Below are positions 18,132-25,881 of a DNA stretch of 64,000 nucleotides, piece after piece. Numbering within the stretch: position 1 is the first letter of the stretch; each line of letters begins with the position of its first letter. Position numbers and translations under genes: made by a program. Location: NCBI GenBank assembly GCA_033854175.1, contig JAWOKN010000030.1:22172-86171 (forward strand). Direction: 5' to 3'. The notes beneath the pieces were generated by a model. It saw only the letters and a list, made by a program, of their open reading frames with translations. It did no database searches and was not told where the DNA came from. The stretch is from DATKPE01 sp033854175. GTDB taxonomy: Bacteria > Bacteroidota > Ignavibacteria > UBA10030 > SZUA-254.

Positions 18132-19390
18132 AGAACGGATCACCCATCACCGTTTCCTCCCCCCTTGTGAAATCCTTCGACGCGTCGGCGCTCAGGAATG
18201 ATTTTCCGATTCTGAAGCAGCTCGTGAACGGCAAGCCGCTTGTCTATCTTGACAATGCGGCCACGAGTCAGAAACCGCAGATGGTCATCGACGCCATGAA
18301 CAGGTACTATCTCGAGGAGAACTCCAACATCCATCGCGGCGTGCACTATTTGAGCGACAAGGCGACGCAGTCGTACGAGGCTGCGCGGGTGAAAATCCAG
18401 CGTTTCATCAATGCATCGCATGCGAAGGAGATTATTTTCGTCCGCGGCACGACCGAAGCCATCAACCTCGTTGCGAGCAGCTACGGGAGGACGCATTTTG
18501 GCAGGGATGACGAGATCATCGTCTCGGCGATGGAACATCATTCGAACCTTGTGCCGTGGCAAATCATCGCCGAGATGACCGGCGCTGTTCTGCGGATTAT
18601 CCCCATGAACGACCGTGGCGAGCTGTTCATCGATAAATTTGAGAAGATGCTGAATCCGCGGACAAAATTTGTCTCTGTCGTCCATGTATCGAACGTCCTC
18701 GGGACGCTGAATCCCGTCAAGGACATCATCCGCCTGTCTCATGAGCACGGGGTGCCCGTTCTGATTGACGGTGCTCAGGCAGTCGCGCACATGAGGGTTG
18801 ATGTCCGTGATCTCGATTGCGACTTTTACGCCTTCTCGGGGCATAAAATGTTCGGTCCGACCGGTGTCGGGGTATTGTACGGGAAGGCCGGACTCCTTGA
18901 TGCGATGCCGCCGTATCAGGGCGGGGGGGACATGATTAAATCGGTGACATACCATAAAACGATCTACAACGACCTGCCGAACAAGTTCGAAGCCGGAACC
19001 CCGAATATCGTCGGGGGAGTCGGTCTCGGCGCGACGATTGATTATCTGCATTCAATCGACTTCGAGGACGTGGCGGTCTACGAACATGATTTGCTCGAGT
19101 ATGCGACGGAACGGCTCCTGGAGATCAAGGGTTTGAAAATCATCGGTACGGCGGCGGAGAAAGCCAGCGTGATTTCCTTCATCCTCGAGGGGATCCATCC
19201 GCACGACATCGGGACCATCCTCGACGACGACGGCATTGCGATTCGCACCGGCCATCACTGCGCCCAGCCCGTCATGCAGTGTTTCGGCATTCCCGCCACG
19301 GCCCGGGCCTCGCTTGCACTCTATAACGTCAGGGAGGAAATTGATGCTCTGGTCAGGGGGATTCACAACGTCATCAGGGTATTTTCATAA
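18128..19390 (+). CDS. sufS: Cysteine desulfurase, group II (SufS)
   Basis: 420 residues. PLP-dependent desulfurase delivering persulfide sulfur to SufU. The PLP lysine is in FYAFSGHKMFGPTGVG, and the catalytic cysteine in the group II motif RTGHHCAQPVM. The N-terminus LRNDFPILKQLVNGKPLVYLDNAATSQKP is the standard SufS start (split here: LVYLDNAATSQKP follows). It overlaps sufD by 4 nt and shares an A with the start of sufU (TAATG), so the whole block is translationally coupled. Being next to sufU, it is the likely desulfurase of the scaffold. Confidence 0.95.
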   Translation: MKNGSPITVSSPLVKSFDASALRNDFPILKQLVNGKPLVYLDNAATSQKPQMVIDAMNRYYLEENSNIHRGVHYLSDKATQSYEAARVKIQRFINASHAKEIIFVRGTTEAINLVASSYGRTHFGRDDEIIVSAMEHHSNLVPWQIIAEMTGAVLRIIPMNDRGELFIDKFEKMLNPRTKFVSVVHVSNVLGTLNPVKDIIRLSHEHGVPVLIDGAQAVAHMRVDVRDLDCDFYAFSGHKMFGPTGVGVLYGKAGLLDAMPPYQGGGDMIKSVTYHKTIYNDLPNKFEAGTPNIVGGVGLGATIDYLHSIDFEDVAVYEHDLLEYATERLLEIKGLKIIGTAAEKASVISFILEGIHPHDIGTILDDDGIAIRTGHHCAQPVMQCFGIPATARASLALYNVREEIDALVRGIHNVIRVFS

Positions 19391-19842
19391 TGACCGCGAT
19401 CCACGAATTATACCAGGAAGTCATTCTCGACCACAACAAGAGTCCGCGGAATTTCGGCCGTCTGGAGAATCCCGACCGGAAGGTGGACGGATACAATCCT
19501 TTGTGCGGCGATCATTTCACGATCTTCGTCAAACTCAGGGGGAATGTGATCGAGGATATCCGTTTCGAGGGTTCGGGCTGTGCAATATCCAAGGCCTCGG
19601 CATCGGTCATGTGTTCAACCGTCAAGGGGAAAACGATTGAAGAGGCGGAAAAGCTCTTTCAGATGTTCCACAGGCTTGTGACCGGGGATCCGGATTTTGC
19701 CGGCCAATTCAACGGATATGAGAAGATGGCCGCCTTCGCGGGAGTCTCCGAATTCCCTGCGCGGGTCAAATGTGCGACGCTCGCATGGCACACCCTTCAT
19801 GCGGCGTTGGGAAGTGATCAGCACCGTGTCACGACGGAGTGA
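19390..19842 (+). CDS. sufU: Sulfur-transfer protein SufU (NifU-like)
   Basis: 150 residues. SufU accepts persulfide from SufS through a zinc-coordinated cysteine exchange. The three conserved cysteines are visible in NPLCGDHFTIF, FEGSGCAISKASASVM and ARVKCATLAWHTL, with the conserved aspartate of the CGD motif. The 18-20-residue insertion between the second and third cysteine regions, typical of SufU rather than IscU, is present. It overlaps sufS and is 9 nt before the next gene. Confidence 0.93.
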   Translation: MTAIHELYQEVILDHNKSPRNFGRLENPDRKVDGYNPLCGDHFTIFVKLRGNVIEDIRFEGSGCAISKASASVMCSTVKGKTIEEAEKLFQMFHRLVTGDPDFAGQFNGYEKMAAFAGVSEFPARVKCATLAWHTLHAALGSDQHRVTTE

Positions 19843-19851
19843 GGTGATCCC

Positions 19852-20226
19852 ATGGAAGAACAGCAGTCACAGCAACAGCCGCCACAGCAGCCCGGAGCCC
19901 GGGTGTTGAGCTCGGTCGAACGAAGCGTCATCGAGGCTCAGATCGTTGAGGCACTGCAGACATGTTACGACCCCGAGATACCCGTGAACATCTATGAAAT
20001 GGGTCTCATCTATTCGGTCGCGGTCAGCGACACCGGGAGCGTAGAAGTAAAAATGACGCTTACGACGCCGCACTGTCCTGCGGCGCAATCCCTTCCTCCG
20101 GAAGTACGTTCGAAGGTACGGGCGGTTCCCGGCGTCACGGATGCAAATGTCCTGGTTGTGTGGGATCCTCCGTGGAATCCCGGCATGATGAGCGAGGCAG
20201 CCAAACTTGAACTTGGAATAATGTAA
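19852..20226 (+). CDS. sufT: SufT-like MIP18/DUF59 family Fe-S maturation protein
   Basis: 124 residues. The core has the MIP18 (DUF59) signature DPEIPVNIYEMGLIYSV and the TLTTPHCPAAQSLPPEV loop carrying the conserved T-x3-C-P cysteine. SufT proteins help mature Fe-S proteins under high demand. The N-terminal 20 residues are glutamine- and proline-rich and probably disordered, which is unusual. A GAGGTGATCCC element lies ahead of the ATG. It lies between sufU and sufA in an unbroken run, consistent with the Suf role. Confidence 0.88.
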   Translation: MEEQQSQQQPPQQPGARVLSSVERSVIEAQIVEALQTCYDPEIPVNIYEMGLIYSVAVSDTGSVEVKMTLTTPHCPAAQSLPPEVRSKVRAVPGVTDANVLVVWDPPWNPGMMSEAAKLELGIM

Positions 20227-20238
20227 GGAACAACACCA

Positions 20239-20607
20239 ATGTCGGACTCGGCAGCATTACCAAAACCTGAAGTGAAGGATGAAATTCGTTTGACGGAGAG
20301 AGCCGCCAGGCAGGTTCTGAAGATTAAGGCGGAGAACAATCTTCCTGAATCGAGCGCGCTCAGAATTGGCGTGAAGGGGGGCGGATGCTCGGGTCTGTCG
20401 TATGTTCTGGGATTCGATGCGGAAACCAAGCCCACCGATCTGCATTTTGAGCAGCATGGCGTGAAGATGACGGTCGATCCCAAGAGCATGTTCTTCCTCT
20501 CCGGTACGCAGCTCGACTATGAGGATGGATTGAACGGAAAGGGTTTCGTGTTCAACAACCCGAAAGCGGTCCGCACCTGCGGGTGTGGAAATTCGTTCAG
20601 CGCCTGA
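20239..20607 (+). CDS. sufA: A-type Fe-S carrier (SufA/IscA/ErpA family)
   Basis: 122 residues. The HesB/IscA fold is clear, with the three cluster-binding cysteines in GVKGGGCSGLSYVLGFD (first) and in the C-terminal RTCGCGNSF motif (second and third). It carries nascent clusters from the SufBCD scaffold to targets. It starts 12 nt after the SufT-like gene and is the last gene of the operon. Which A-type subgroup (SufA, ErpA, IscA) it belongs to cannot be settled by eye. Confidence 0.92.
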   Translation: MSDSAALPKPEVKDEIRLTERAARQVLKIKAENNLPESSALRIGVKGGGCSGLSYVLGFDAETKPTDLHFEQHGVKMTVDPKSMFFLSGTQLDYEDGLNGKGFVFNNPKAVRTCGCGNSFSA

Positions 20608-20736
20608 GGGATTCATCGGGCCCGGATACCGGGCGGTGCGGCGAGAGTGCGGGATTCCGGTCGGGACTGCCGTCCCGCTCCCGGAGAGGACAACAAAAGT
20701 ATAATTCACAATATCATGAATCAAAGGAGAGACGCT

Positions 20737-21339
20737 ATGTCATTCTCATTGCCTGATTTACCCTATGCGCATGAAGCCCTGGAGCCGTATATTGACAAAA
20801 TGACGATGGAAATTCACCACGGAAAACATCATGCCGCATATGTCACCAATCTCAATAAAGCGCTCGAAGGAAATCCCCTGGCTTCCAAGCCTCTTGAGGA
20901 AATCCTGAAGGGCGTTTCCAAGCTCCCCGCAGCCGTCAGGAACAACGGGGGCGGACACTGGAACCATTCCGCGTTCTGGAAATGGATGAAGCCGAAAGGG
21001 GGCGGACAGCCTTCTGGAGAGCTCGCGCAAGCGATCAGCAGGGATTTCGGTTCCTTCGACAAGTTCAAGGAACAGTTTTCCAACGCCGGCATAACCCGGT
21101 TTGGCTCGGGCTGGGCCTGGCTTGTCAAACAGGACGGAAAGCTCGTCGTCGGCTCGACCCCGAACCAGGATAATCCGCTCATGGATGTATCCGATCTCAA
21201 GGGGACTCCGCTGCTCGGGCTGGACGTATGGGAGCATGCGTATTATTTAAAATACCAGAACCGCAGGCCCGAGTATGTCGCGGCATTCTGGAACACGATC
21301 AACTGGGATGAGGTAGCAAGAAGGTACGCGGGCCGTTGA
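20737..21339 (+). CDS. sodA: Superoxide dismutase, Fe/Mn family, with Mn-type signature
   Basis: 200 residues from the ATG at 20737, selected because of the AAGGAGAG element at 20724-20731 and the standard N-terminus (LPDLPYAHEALEPYID). Metal ligands are the histidine in MEIHHGKHH, the one in GGHWNHSAFW, and the aspartate and histidine of DVWEHAYYL. The glycine in NNGGGHWNH and the glutamine in STPNQDNPLM occupy the positions that mark Mn-dependent enzymes (in Fe-type enzymes the glutamine comes from the former site). It follows the Suf operon, so the two may share oxidative-stress control; a TATAAT at 20700-20705 lacks a recognisable -35. Confidence 0.93.
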   Translation: MSFSLPDLPYAHEALEPYIDKMTMEIHHGKHHAAYVTNLNKALEGNPLASKPLEEILKGVSKLPAAVRNNGGGHWNHSAFWKWMKPKGGGQPSGELAQAISRDFGSFDKFKEQFSNAGITRFGSGWAWLVKQDGKLVVGSTPNQDNPLMDVSDLKGTPLLGLDVWEHAYYLKYQNRRPEYVAAFWNTINWDEVARRYAGR

Positions 21340-21371
21340 GCGCCTCCCTGGAGAGATGATCTGGTATGACG

Positions 21372-21396
21372 AAGGCCGGTTCCAGTCCGGCCTTTT
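21372..21396 (+). terminator. Intrinsic terminator of the superoxide dismutase gene
   Basis: 8-bp stem AAGGCCGG (21372-21379) / CCGGCCTT (21387-21394), 7-nt loop, ending in TTTT. It closes the Suf-sod block. Confidence 0.88.
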
Positions 21397-21519
21397 GATT
21401 TTCCATTCTTCTCCGAGCGGGCGGGACGGGGGTGCCCGGCAATCCCCGGGCCGGAAGAGGGATTCAGAGATGAGCGCCCGGGATCCCAGGTTGTATGATC
21501 CCCTACGGTGGTTCGGTTC

Positions 21520-21548
21520 TTGATTTGGATGGAAAAAATTTCTATTTT
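21520..21548 (+). promoter_or_regulatory. Probable sigma-70 promoter of the 32-residue basic protein
   Basis: TTGATT (21520-21525), 17-bp spacer, TATTTT (21543-21548), 55 nt before the ATG at 21604. Nothing else is apparent in the 21397-21519 gap. Confidence 0.55.
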
Positions 21549-21603
21549 CCTGCGTTACACAGACAAACTCACCTAGACGGTATCGGTTAACGAAAGGGAA
21601 TGC

Positions 21604-21702
21604 ATGAATAAAAAACTGAAGAATGTCCGGAAAAAGCACCGGAAGTCCATCCGCCGCATGAAGGCCAAACGCAAAGTCCAGATGGCATCGAAAAAACAAT
21701 AA
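21604..21702 (+). CDS. Very small, highly basic protein (32 residues), possibly a ribosomal accessory protein
   Basis: The frame ATG 21604 to TAA 21702 encodes 32 residues of which more than half are lysine or arginine, with the core KNVRKKHRKSIRRMKAKRK. A GAAAGGGA element precedes the ATG. The unit is bounded by a promoter at 21520-21548 and an intrinsic terminator at 21711-21735, so it is a monocistronic transcript. The KKHRK..RRMKAKRK pattern resembles short RNA-binding ribosomal proteins (the COX24/AURKAIP1-like and bTHX types), but I cannot confirm homology. The alternative that it is non-coding RNA with a chance frame is less likely given the codon pattern and signals. Confidence 0.65.
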   Translation: MNKKLKNVRKKHRKSIRRMKAKRKVQMASKKQ

Positions 21703-21710
21703 TGGTCCAG

Positions 21711-21735
21711 AGGGTATCGTTCCGATGCCCTTTTT
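21711..21735 (+). terminator. Intrinsic terminator overlapping the annotated folP start
   Basis: 9-bp stem AGGGTATCG (21711-21719) / CGATGCCCT (21723-21731) with one T-G pair, a 3-nt loop and TTTTT. The first possible folP ATG (21725) lies in its 3' arm. Confidence 0.8.
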
Positions 21736-22606
21736 ACTATCCGATGGAACGTCCGCAGTGACATACCGGTTTGGCCCCGCTGAATACGATTTCTCGCAAA
21801 GAACCCATATCATGGGGGTTCTCAACGTCACCCCCGACTCATTTTCCGACGGAGGGATGTGGTTCGATCCCGGGAAGGCGGTGGATCACGGGATGCGGCT
21901 TGTCACAGACGGCGCCGATTTTCTGGATATCGGGGGTGAATCGACGCGTCCCGGTGCAGAGCCCGTCCCGGCGGAGGAGGAGATACGCCGCGTCATACCG
22001 GTGATCAGGGAGCTCAAGAAGCGGACCTCGGTGCCGATATCGGTGGACACCTACAAGTCGGACGTCGCGCAGAAGGCTATCGAGGCAGGCGCGGTAATTG
22101 TGAACGACATCACCGGTCTGCATCATGATCCCGACATCGCCCGGATTGCGGCGGCGGCTGGTGTTTCGATCATCCTGATGCACATGCAGGGAACGCCGCG
22201 TACGATGCAGGATAATCCCGCCTATGACAATCTTATTGAGGACATCTGTTCCTATTTTGAACAGAGCCTGGGAGTGGCCCGGAAGGCGCATGTGGAACAG
22301 GTGATCATCGACCCGGGTCTGGGTTTCGGCAAAAGTCTGGAGCATAATCTCGGCATCATCAGGCATCTCGGGGAATTCAGGCGATTCGGGTATCCGGTCA
22401 TGATAGGAGCTTCACGAAAGTCGTTTATCGGAAAAATCCTCGATCTCCCCGTCGGGGAGCGGATTGAGGGAACCTCCGGCGCGGTGGCGGCCGCGGTACT
22501 CTACGGTGCGGATATTGTCCGCGTCCACGATGTGAAGGAGATCAAACGGGTCATCACTGTCGTCGACGCTATCGTCCGGGGAGACCGGCAGCCGGTTATG
22601 CACTGA
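21725..22606 (+). CDS. folP: Dihydropteroate synthase
   Basis: 293 residues if started at ATG 21725. Condenses 6-hydroxymethyl-dihydropterin pyrophosphate with p-aminobenzoate in folate synthesis. Signatures are MGVLNVTPDSFSDGG, DIGGESTRPGAEPV, IVNDITGLH and GASRKSFIG. The TIM-barrel is complete. The ATG at 21725 is buried in the 3' arm of the terminator of the preceding gene, so an in-frame GTG at 21758 (giving MTYRFGPAEYDF) is a serious alternative start. cdaA follows 23 nt later, an arrangement common in Bacteroidetes/Chlorobi. Sulfonamide target enzyme; function certain. Confidence 0.94.
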   Translation: MPFLLSDGTSAVTYRFGPAEYDFSQRTHIMGVLNVTPDSFSDGGMWFDPGKAVDHGMRLVTDGADFLDIGGESTRPGAEPVPAEEEIRRVIPVIRELKKRTSVPISVDTYKSDVAQKAIEAGAVIVNDITGLHHDPDIARIAAAAGVSIILMHMQGTPRTMQDNPAYDNLIEDICSYFEQSLGVARKAHVEQVIIDPGLGFGKSLEHNLGIIRHLGEFRRFGYPVMIGASRKSFIGKILDLPVGERIEGTSGAVAAAVLYGADIVRVHDVKEIKRVITVVDAIVRGDRQPVMH

Positions 22607-22629
22607 CGCCGGGGAAACGTAGGCCAGCT

Positions 22630-23445
22630 ATGGAATTATTCAAAATAGGATTTCTCAGCGTATCGGTTGTCGATCTGTTCGACATCGCCCTTGTGTCTTT
22701 TATTTTCTACAAGTTGTACATGGTGATGCGCGGGACAGTGGCTGCACAGATCTTTGTCGGTCTCATCCTCATCCTCGCGTTTTCCTTTGTCACGCAGGCG
22801 GCGAATCTGAAGACCATGAACTGGATACTGCGGACGCTCACCGATATCTGGGTGATTGCGTTCATCGTGTTATTCCAGCCGGAACTCCGGCGCCTGCTGG
22901 TCCTGATCGGGCGGAACCGGATTGTCAGGTTATTCCTGAGGCTCGATGTCAAGGAATCGATTGAGGAAATCGTCGGGGCTGTCTCCGAGCTGGCGCGGAA
23001 GCATCACGGAATGCTGGCTGTCATTGTCCGCGCAACCGGCCTCCGCACCTCGGTGGAGACAGGTCTTCCGCTTCAGGCGGTCATCAGCAAGCCGCTGCTG
23101 GTTTCGATTTTCAATCCCAAGTCCCCCCTTCACGACGGTGCCGTCGTGATCAGGGACAGGGTTGTGGAAGCCGCGCGTGTCACCCTGCCGCTCTCACAGA
23201 CCTCAAACATCGGCGATTTTATTCTCGGTATGCGGCATCGCGCCGCTCTCGGCATCACAGAGCAGGCCGATGTCATCTCGGTCGTGGTGTCCGAGGAAAC
23301 AGGCATGATTTCGCTTGCGGATAACGGCATGCTGATCCGCGGCCTGACCCCGATGGAGTTGCGGAATGAGCTTCACAACAGATTGTCGAGCGCGGCCGAT
23401 GGCTCCGCAAAATCGATCTGGAAAGTTTTAAAGGTCCACGGTTAA
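22630..23445 (+). CDS. cdaA: Diadenylate cyclase (c-di-AMP synthase), CdaA type
   Basis: 271 residues. Two or three N-terminal membrane helices (VVDLFDIALVSFIFYKLYMV and AQIFVGLILILAFSFVT) are followed by a DAC domain. The catalytic motifs are D169-G170-A171 (LHDGAVVI) and R202-H203-R204 (GMRHRAALG). It makes the second messenger c-di-AMP from two ATP, controlling potassium uptake and cell-wall homeostasis. It lies between folP and pcm, with a 5-nt gap to pcm, so an operon is likely. No c-di-AMP phosphodiesterase is recognisable in the window. Confidence 0.94.
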   Translation: MELFKIGFLSVSVVDLFDIALVSFIFYKLYMVMRGTVAAQIFVGLILILAFSFVTQAANLKTMNWILRTLTDIWVIAFIVLFQPELRRLLVLIGRNRIVRLFLRLDVKESIEEIVGAVSELARKHHGMLAVIVRATGLRTSVETGLPLQAVISKPLLVSIFNPKSPLHDGAVVIRDRVVEAARVTLPLSQTSNIGDFILGMRHRAALGITEQADVISVVVSEETGMISLADNGMLIRGLTPMELRNELHNRLSSAADGSAKSIWKVLKVHG

Positions 23446-23450
23446 GAGCA

Positions 23451-24116
23451 ATGAATCTTGTATCACGGCGAAACCAGGTCCCTTCGAGGCAGGATGAAGA
23501 TTGGCAGGGTATGATCGAGCTTCTTCGCCAGAGGGGGATCCACGACGAAAACCTCCTGACGGCCATGCAGAAAGTCGACCGCAGGCTGTTTGTCCAGCCG
23601 GCCTTTATTGCACGGGCCTATGATGACTCGGCCCTGCCGATTGGATTTTCGCAGACCATCTCCCAGCCCTACACCGTCGCCTACATGACCCAGGTTCTCG
23701 GTGTTCATGCAGGCGCGAAAGTCCTTGAAATCGGGACCGGTTCCGGTTATCAGGCCGCGTTGCTGGCCGAAATGGGGGCGAGGGTCTTCACCATCGAGCG
23801 GTACATGGAGTTACTCAAGGAGGCCCGGAAGAGGTTTGAGCAGTTCGGCTACAATATCGCGTCGAAGTGCGGGGACGGTACGATCGGGTGGAAGGAGTTT
23901 GCTCCCTACGACGGCATCATCGTGACTGCCGGGGCGCCGGATGTCCCGAAGCCTCTTGTCGATCAGCTTGCCGAAGGGGGTACCCTGGCGATCCCGATAG
24001 GGACGATCGATATCCAGGACCTTCACATCATCAGACGGAAAAACGGCACCTTCTCCACAACGATCGTGGAAGGCTTTAAATTCGTACCGCTGATCGGGAA
24101 AGGGGGATGGAAGTAG
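23451..24116 (+). CDS. pcm: Protein-L-isoaspartate O-methyltransferase
   Basis: 221 residues. It methylates isoaspartyl residues to start repair of aged proteins. Family blocks are RRLFVQPAFIARAYDDSALPIG (split), QTISQPYTVAYMTQ, the SAM-binding VLEIGTGSGYQAALLAEMGA and GWKEFAPYDGIIVTAGAP, and the C-terminal LVDQLAEGGTLAIPIG. Length is normal for PCMT. It begins 5 nt after cdaA. The N-terminal 15 residues are polar and variable. Confidence 0.93.
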   Translation: MNLVSRRNQVPSRQDEDWQGMIELLRQRGIHDENLLTAMQKVDRRLFVQPAFIARAYDDSALPIGFSQTISQPYTVAYMTQVLGVHAGAKVLEIGTGSGYQAALLAEMGARVFTIERYMELLKEARKRFEQFGYNIASKCGDGTIGWKEFAPYDGIIVTAGAPDVPKPLVDQLAEGGTLAIPIGTIDIQDLHIIRRKNGTFSTTIVEGFKFVPLIGKGGWK

Positions 24117-24179
24117 CATTCCTCTGCCGGGGGCTATACTCGTCTTGCGGGTGGTACACGACCAAATCCCAGAAGTGAA

Positions 24180-25139
24180 ATGATCTCCGGCCGGCATCAA
24201 CGGCTGTCGGGAAGAAAGGTTCTCGTTCTGGTCGGGCCGACTGCATCGGGAAAAACCGCCGTGGCCCTGCTCATGGCCGGGAGACTGAACGCGGAGATTC
24301 TTTCGGCAGACTCGCGGCAGATCTACCGCAGCCTCGATATCGGGACGGCAAAACCGACACGATCGGAGCGTGAATCGGTTCCCCATCATTTTGTCGATCT
24401 CATCGATCCCGAGTATCCGTTCAACGCGGGTGAATTCGGGAGGCAGGGTAGAAAGGTCATCGATGAGATTTTCGGGAGGAAGAGGGTTCCGCTTGTCGTC
24501 GGTGGATCGGGATTGTACCTGCGGGGCCTGATCGACGGGTTTTTTGAAGGGCCCGGTGCGGATCAATCTCTCCGTGAGGAGTTGTACGGGAGACTTCATG
24601 AAATTGGCGCCGAAGGCCTGCTGGAGGATTTACGCCTCGTCGATCCGGCCGCTGCCTCGCGGATGCTTCCGACAAACACGCGCAGGATCATACGGGCCCT
24701 CGAAATCGTTACCCTTACCGGAAAACCGATCTCTGAACTGCAGAAGGAAAAAATCACGATCAATTTTTATCCCGTCTTCGCGGGTCTGGAGTGGGACCGG
24801 AAAAAACTGTACCGGAGGATTGATGAGCGGGTTGACCGGATGATCGACGACGGGCTGGTCGATGAGGTCTTCACGCTGAAACGGAAGGGATACACCCCCA
24901 AGTACAACGCGTTGCAGACAACCGGTTACGCAGAAGTATTCGAATTTATCGACGGAAAAATCAGTTTTGAGGAGATGGTCAGCCTGATCAAGAGGAACAC
25001 CAGGCGTTATGCGAAACGGCAGATGACCTGGTTCCGGCCCGATGGGCGCATCAGGTGGTTCAAACTGGAGAATGAAACGCAGTTTCCCGGGACGGCCGAG
25101 GAGATCATCACGTACTTTCATGCGTCGAAGGGGAATTGA
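24180..25139 (+). CDS. miaA: tRNA dimethylallyltransferase
   Basis: 319 residues. Transfers a dimethylallyl group to N6 of A37 in tRNAs reading UNN codons. The P-loop GPTASGKT is at residues 18-25, then SADSRQIYRSLDIGTAKPT, HHFVDLIDPE, VVGGSGLYLRGLIDG, and the NALQTTGYAEVF tRNA-binding region near the C-terminus are all intact. The modified position is the substrate for later 2-methylthio transfer; an MtaB-type methylthiotransferase occurs at 44837-46225, although that one acts on t6A. A tRNA-Pro gene lies 90 nt downstream. Confidence 0.95.
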   Translation: MISGRHQRLSGRKVLVLVGPTASGKTAVALLMAGRLNAEILSADSRQIYRSLDIGTAKPTRSERESVPHHFVDLIDPEYPFNAGEFGRQGRKVIDEIFGRKRVPLVVGGSGLYLRGLIDGFFEGPGADQSLREELYGRLHEIGAEGLLEDLRLVDPAAASRMLPTNTRRIIRALEIVTLTGKPISELQKEKITINFYPVFAGLEWDRKKLYRRIDERVDRMIDDGLVDEVFTLKRKGYTPKYNALQTTGYAEVFEFIDGKISFEEMVSLIKRNTRRYAKRQMTWFRPDGRIRWFKLENETQFPGTAEEIITYFHASKGN

Positions 25140-25190
25140 GGAGGGCTCCTCCGGGATCCGTAGGAATCACAGGCGGCGGGTGATGACGTT

Positions 25191-25218
25191 TTGAATTTCG
25201 CCGGAAATTTTGTATCTT
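25191..25218 (+). promoter_or_regulatory. Probable promoter of tRNA-Pro
   Basis: TTGAAT (25191-25196), 16-bp spacer, TATCTT (25213-25218), 11 nt before the first base of the tRNA. Confidence 0.5.
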
Positions 25219-25229
25219 TTTCAGGAATT

Positions 25230-25304
25230 CGGGGTGTGGCTCAGTCCGGCTAGAGCGCTTGGTTCGGGACCAAGAGGTCGCTGGTTCAAATCCAGTCGCC
25301 CCGA
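25230..25304 (+). tRNA. tRNA-Pro (anticodon CGG)
   Basis: Full cloverleaf: 7-bp acceptor stem CGGGGTG/CGCCCCG with one G-T pair, D stem GCTC/GAGC, anticodon stem CTTGG/CCAAG with loop TTCGGGA (anticodon CGG at 25265-25267, reading CCG), T stem GCTGG/CCAGT with loop TTCAAAT, and discriminator A at 25304. CCA is not encoded. Confidence 0.95.
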
Positions 25305-25377
25305 CGAGAAGGTTGTTTGGACGATAATTCACCCTAGCAGGACGGAATGCTTCCTTCACCATCCTTAAACCCTCCAG

Positions 25378-25800
25378 GTGCCCAAACCGTGTACAATTCT
25401 TATCGTTGAGGATAACCCAGGTCATCAGCGGCTGACGGAATACATCCTCAAGCGTCATAACATCGTTGCACAGTACATTGTCGTCCGTGACGGGCAGGAA
25501 GCGCTCGATTACCTGAACCGCGACGGCAGGTTTGCCGATCCGGCGATTTCTCCGGTGCCGGACATCATTCTTCTCGACCTCAATCTTCCGAGGCGTGACG
25601 GACGGGAAGTCCTTAAACTCATGAAGGAGAATCCTGCCTTGAGGGATATCCCCGTCATCATCGTCAGTACATCGGACCGTGAAGAAGATGTCACCTTTGC
25701 ACTGAAAACAGGGGCCGTGGCGTATATCAGCAAGTCATCCGGTTTCGATAAAATGAGTGAGCAGCTGGCCGAAACCGTAAAAAAGACAATCGATGCGTGA
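25378..25800 (+). CDS. Single-domain response regulator (Rcp1-like CheY family)
   Basis: 140 residues starting with GTG at 25378. A lone receiver domain with the acidic pair in VEDNP, the phospho-acceptor aspartate in PDIILLDLNLPRRDG, the conserved threonine/serine in IIVSTS and the lysine in YISKSSGF. The DLNLPRRDGREVL stretch and the E-N-P-H-Q-R start are typical of Rcp1-type regulators that work with bacteriophytochrome or other hybrid kinases. No kinase is adjacent. It sits alone between tRNA-Pro and der, so its partner must be elsewhere. Confidence 0.85.
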   Translation: MPKPCTILIVEDNPGHQRLTEYILKRHNIVAQYIVVRDGQEALDYLNRDGRFADPAISPVPDIILLDLNLPRRDGREVLKLMKENPALRDIPVIIVSTSDREEDVTFALKTGAVAYISKSSGFDKMSEQLAETVKKTIDA

Positions 25801-25836
25801 GGCAACCCGGGGCCGTTGCCGATCGTGTCTTTCACT

Positions 25837-25865
25837 TTGAAACTCAGGATGGAAATGTGTATTAT
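25837..25865 (+). promoter_or_regulatory. Strong sigma-70 promoter of der
   Basis: TTGAAA (25837-25842), 17-bp spacer, TATTAT (25860-25865), with an extended -10 (TGTG just before). It ends 16 nt before the ATG, giving a very short leader. Confidence 0.65.
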
Positions 25866-25881
25866 CGGACGGTGAAACGGA

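Noticed and set aside
20631..20680. Regulatory hairpins before sod
   Set aside because: GC-rich inverted repeats (GCCCGG/CCGGGC, GCGGGA/TCCCGC) exist but have no T tract or known operator pattern, and may be incidental in GC-rich DNA.
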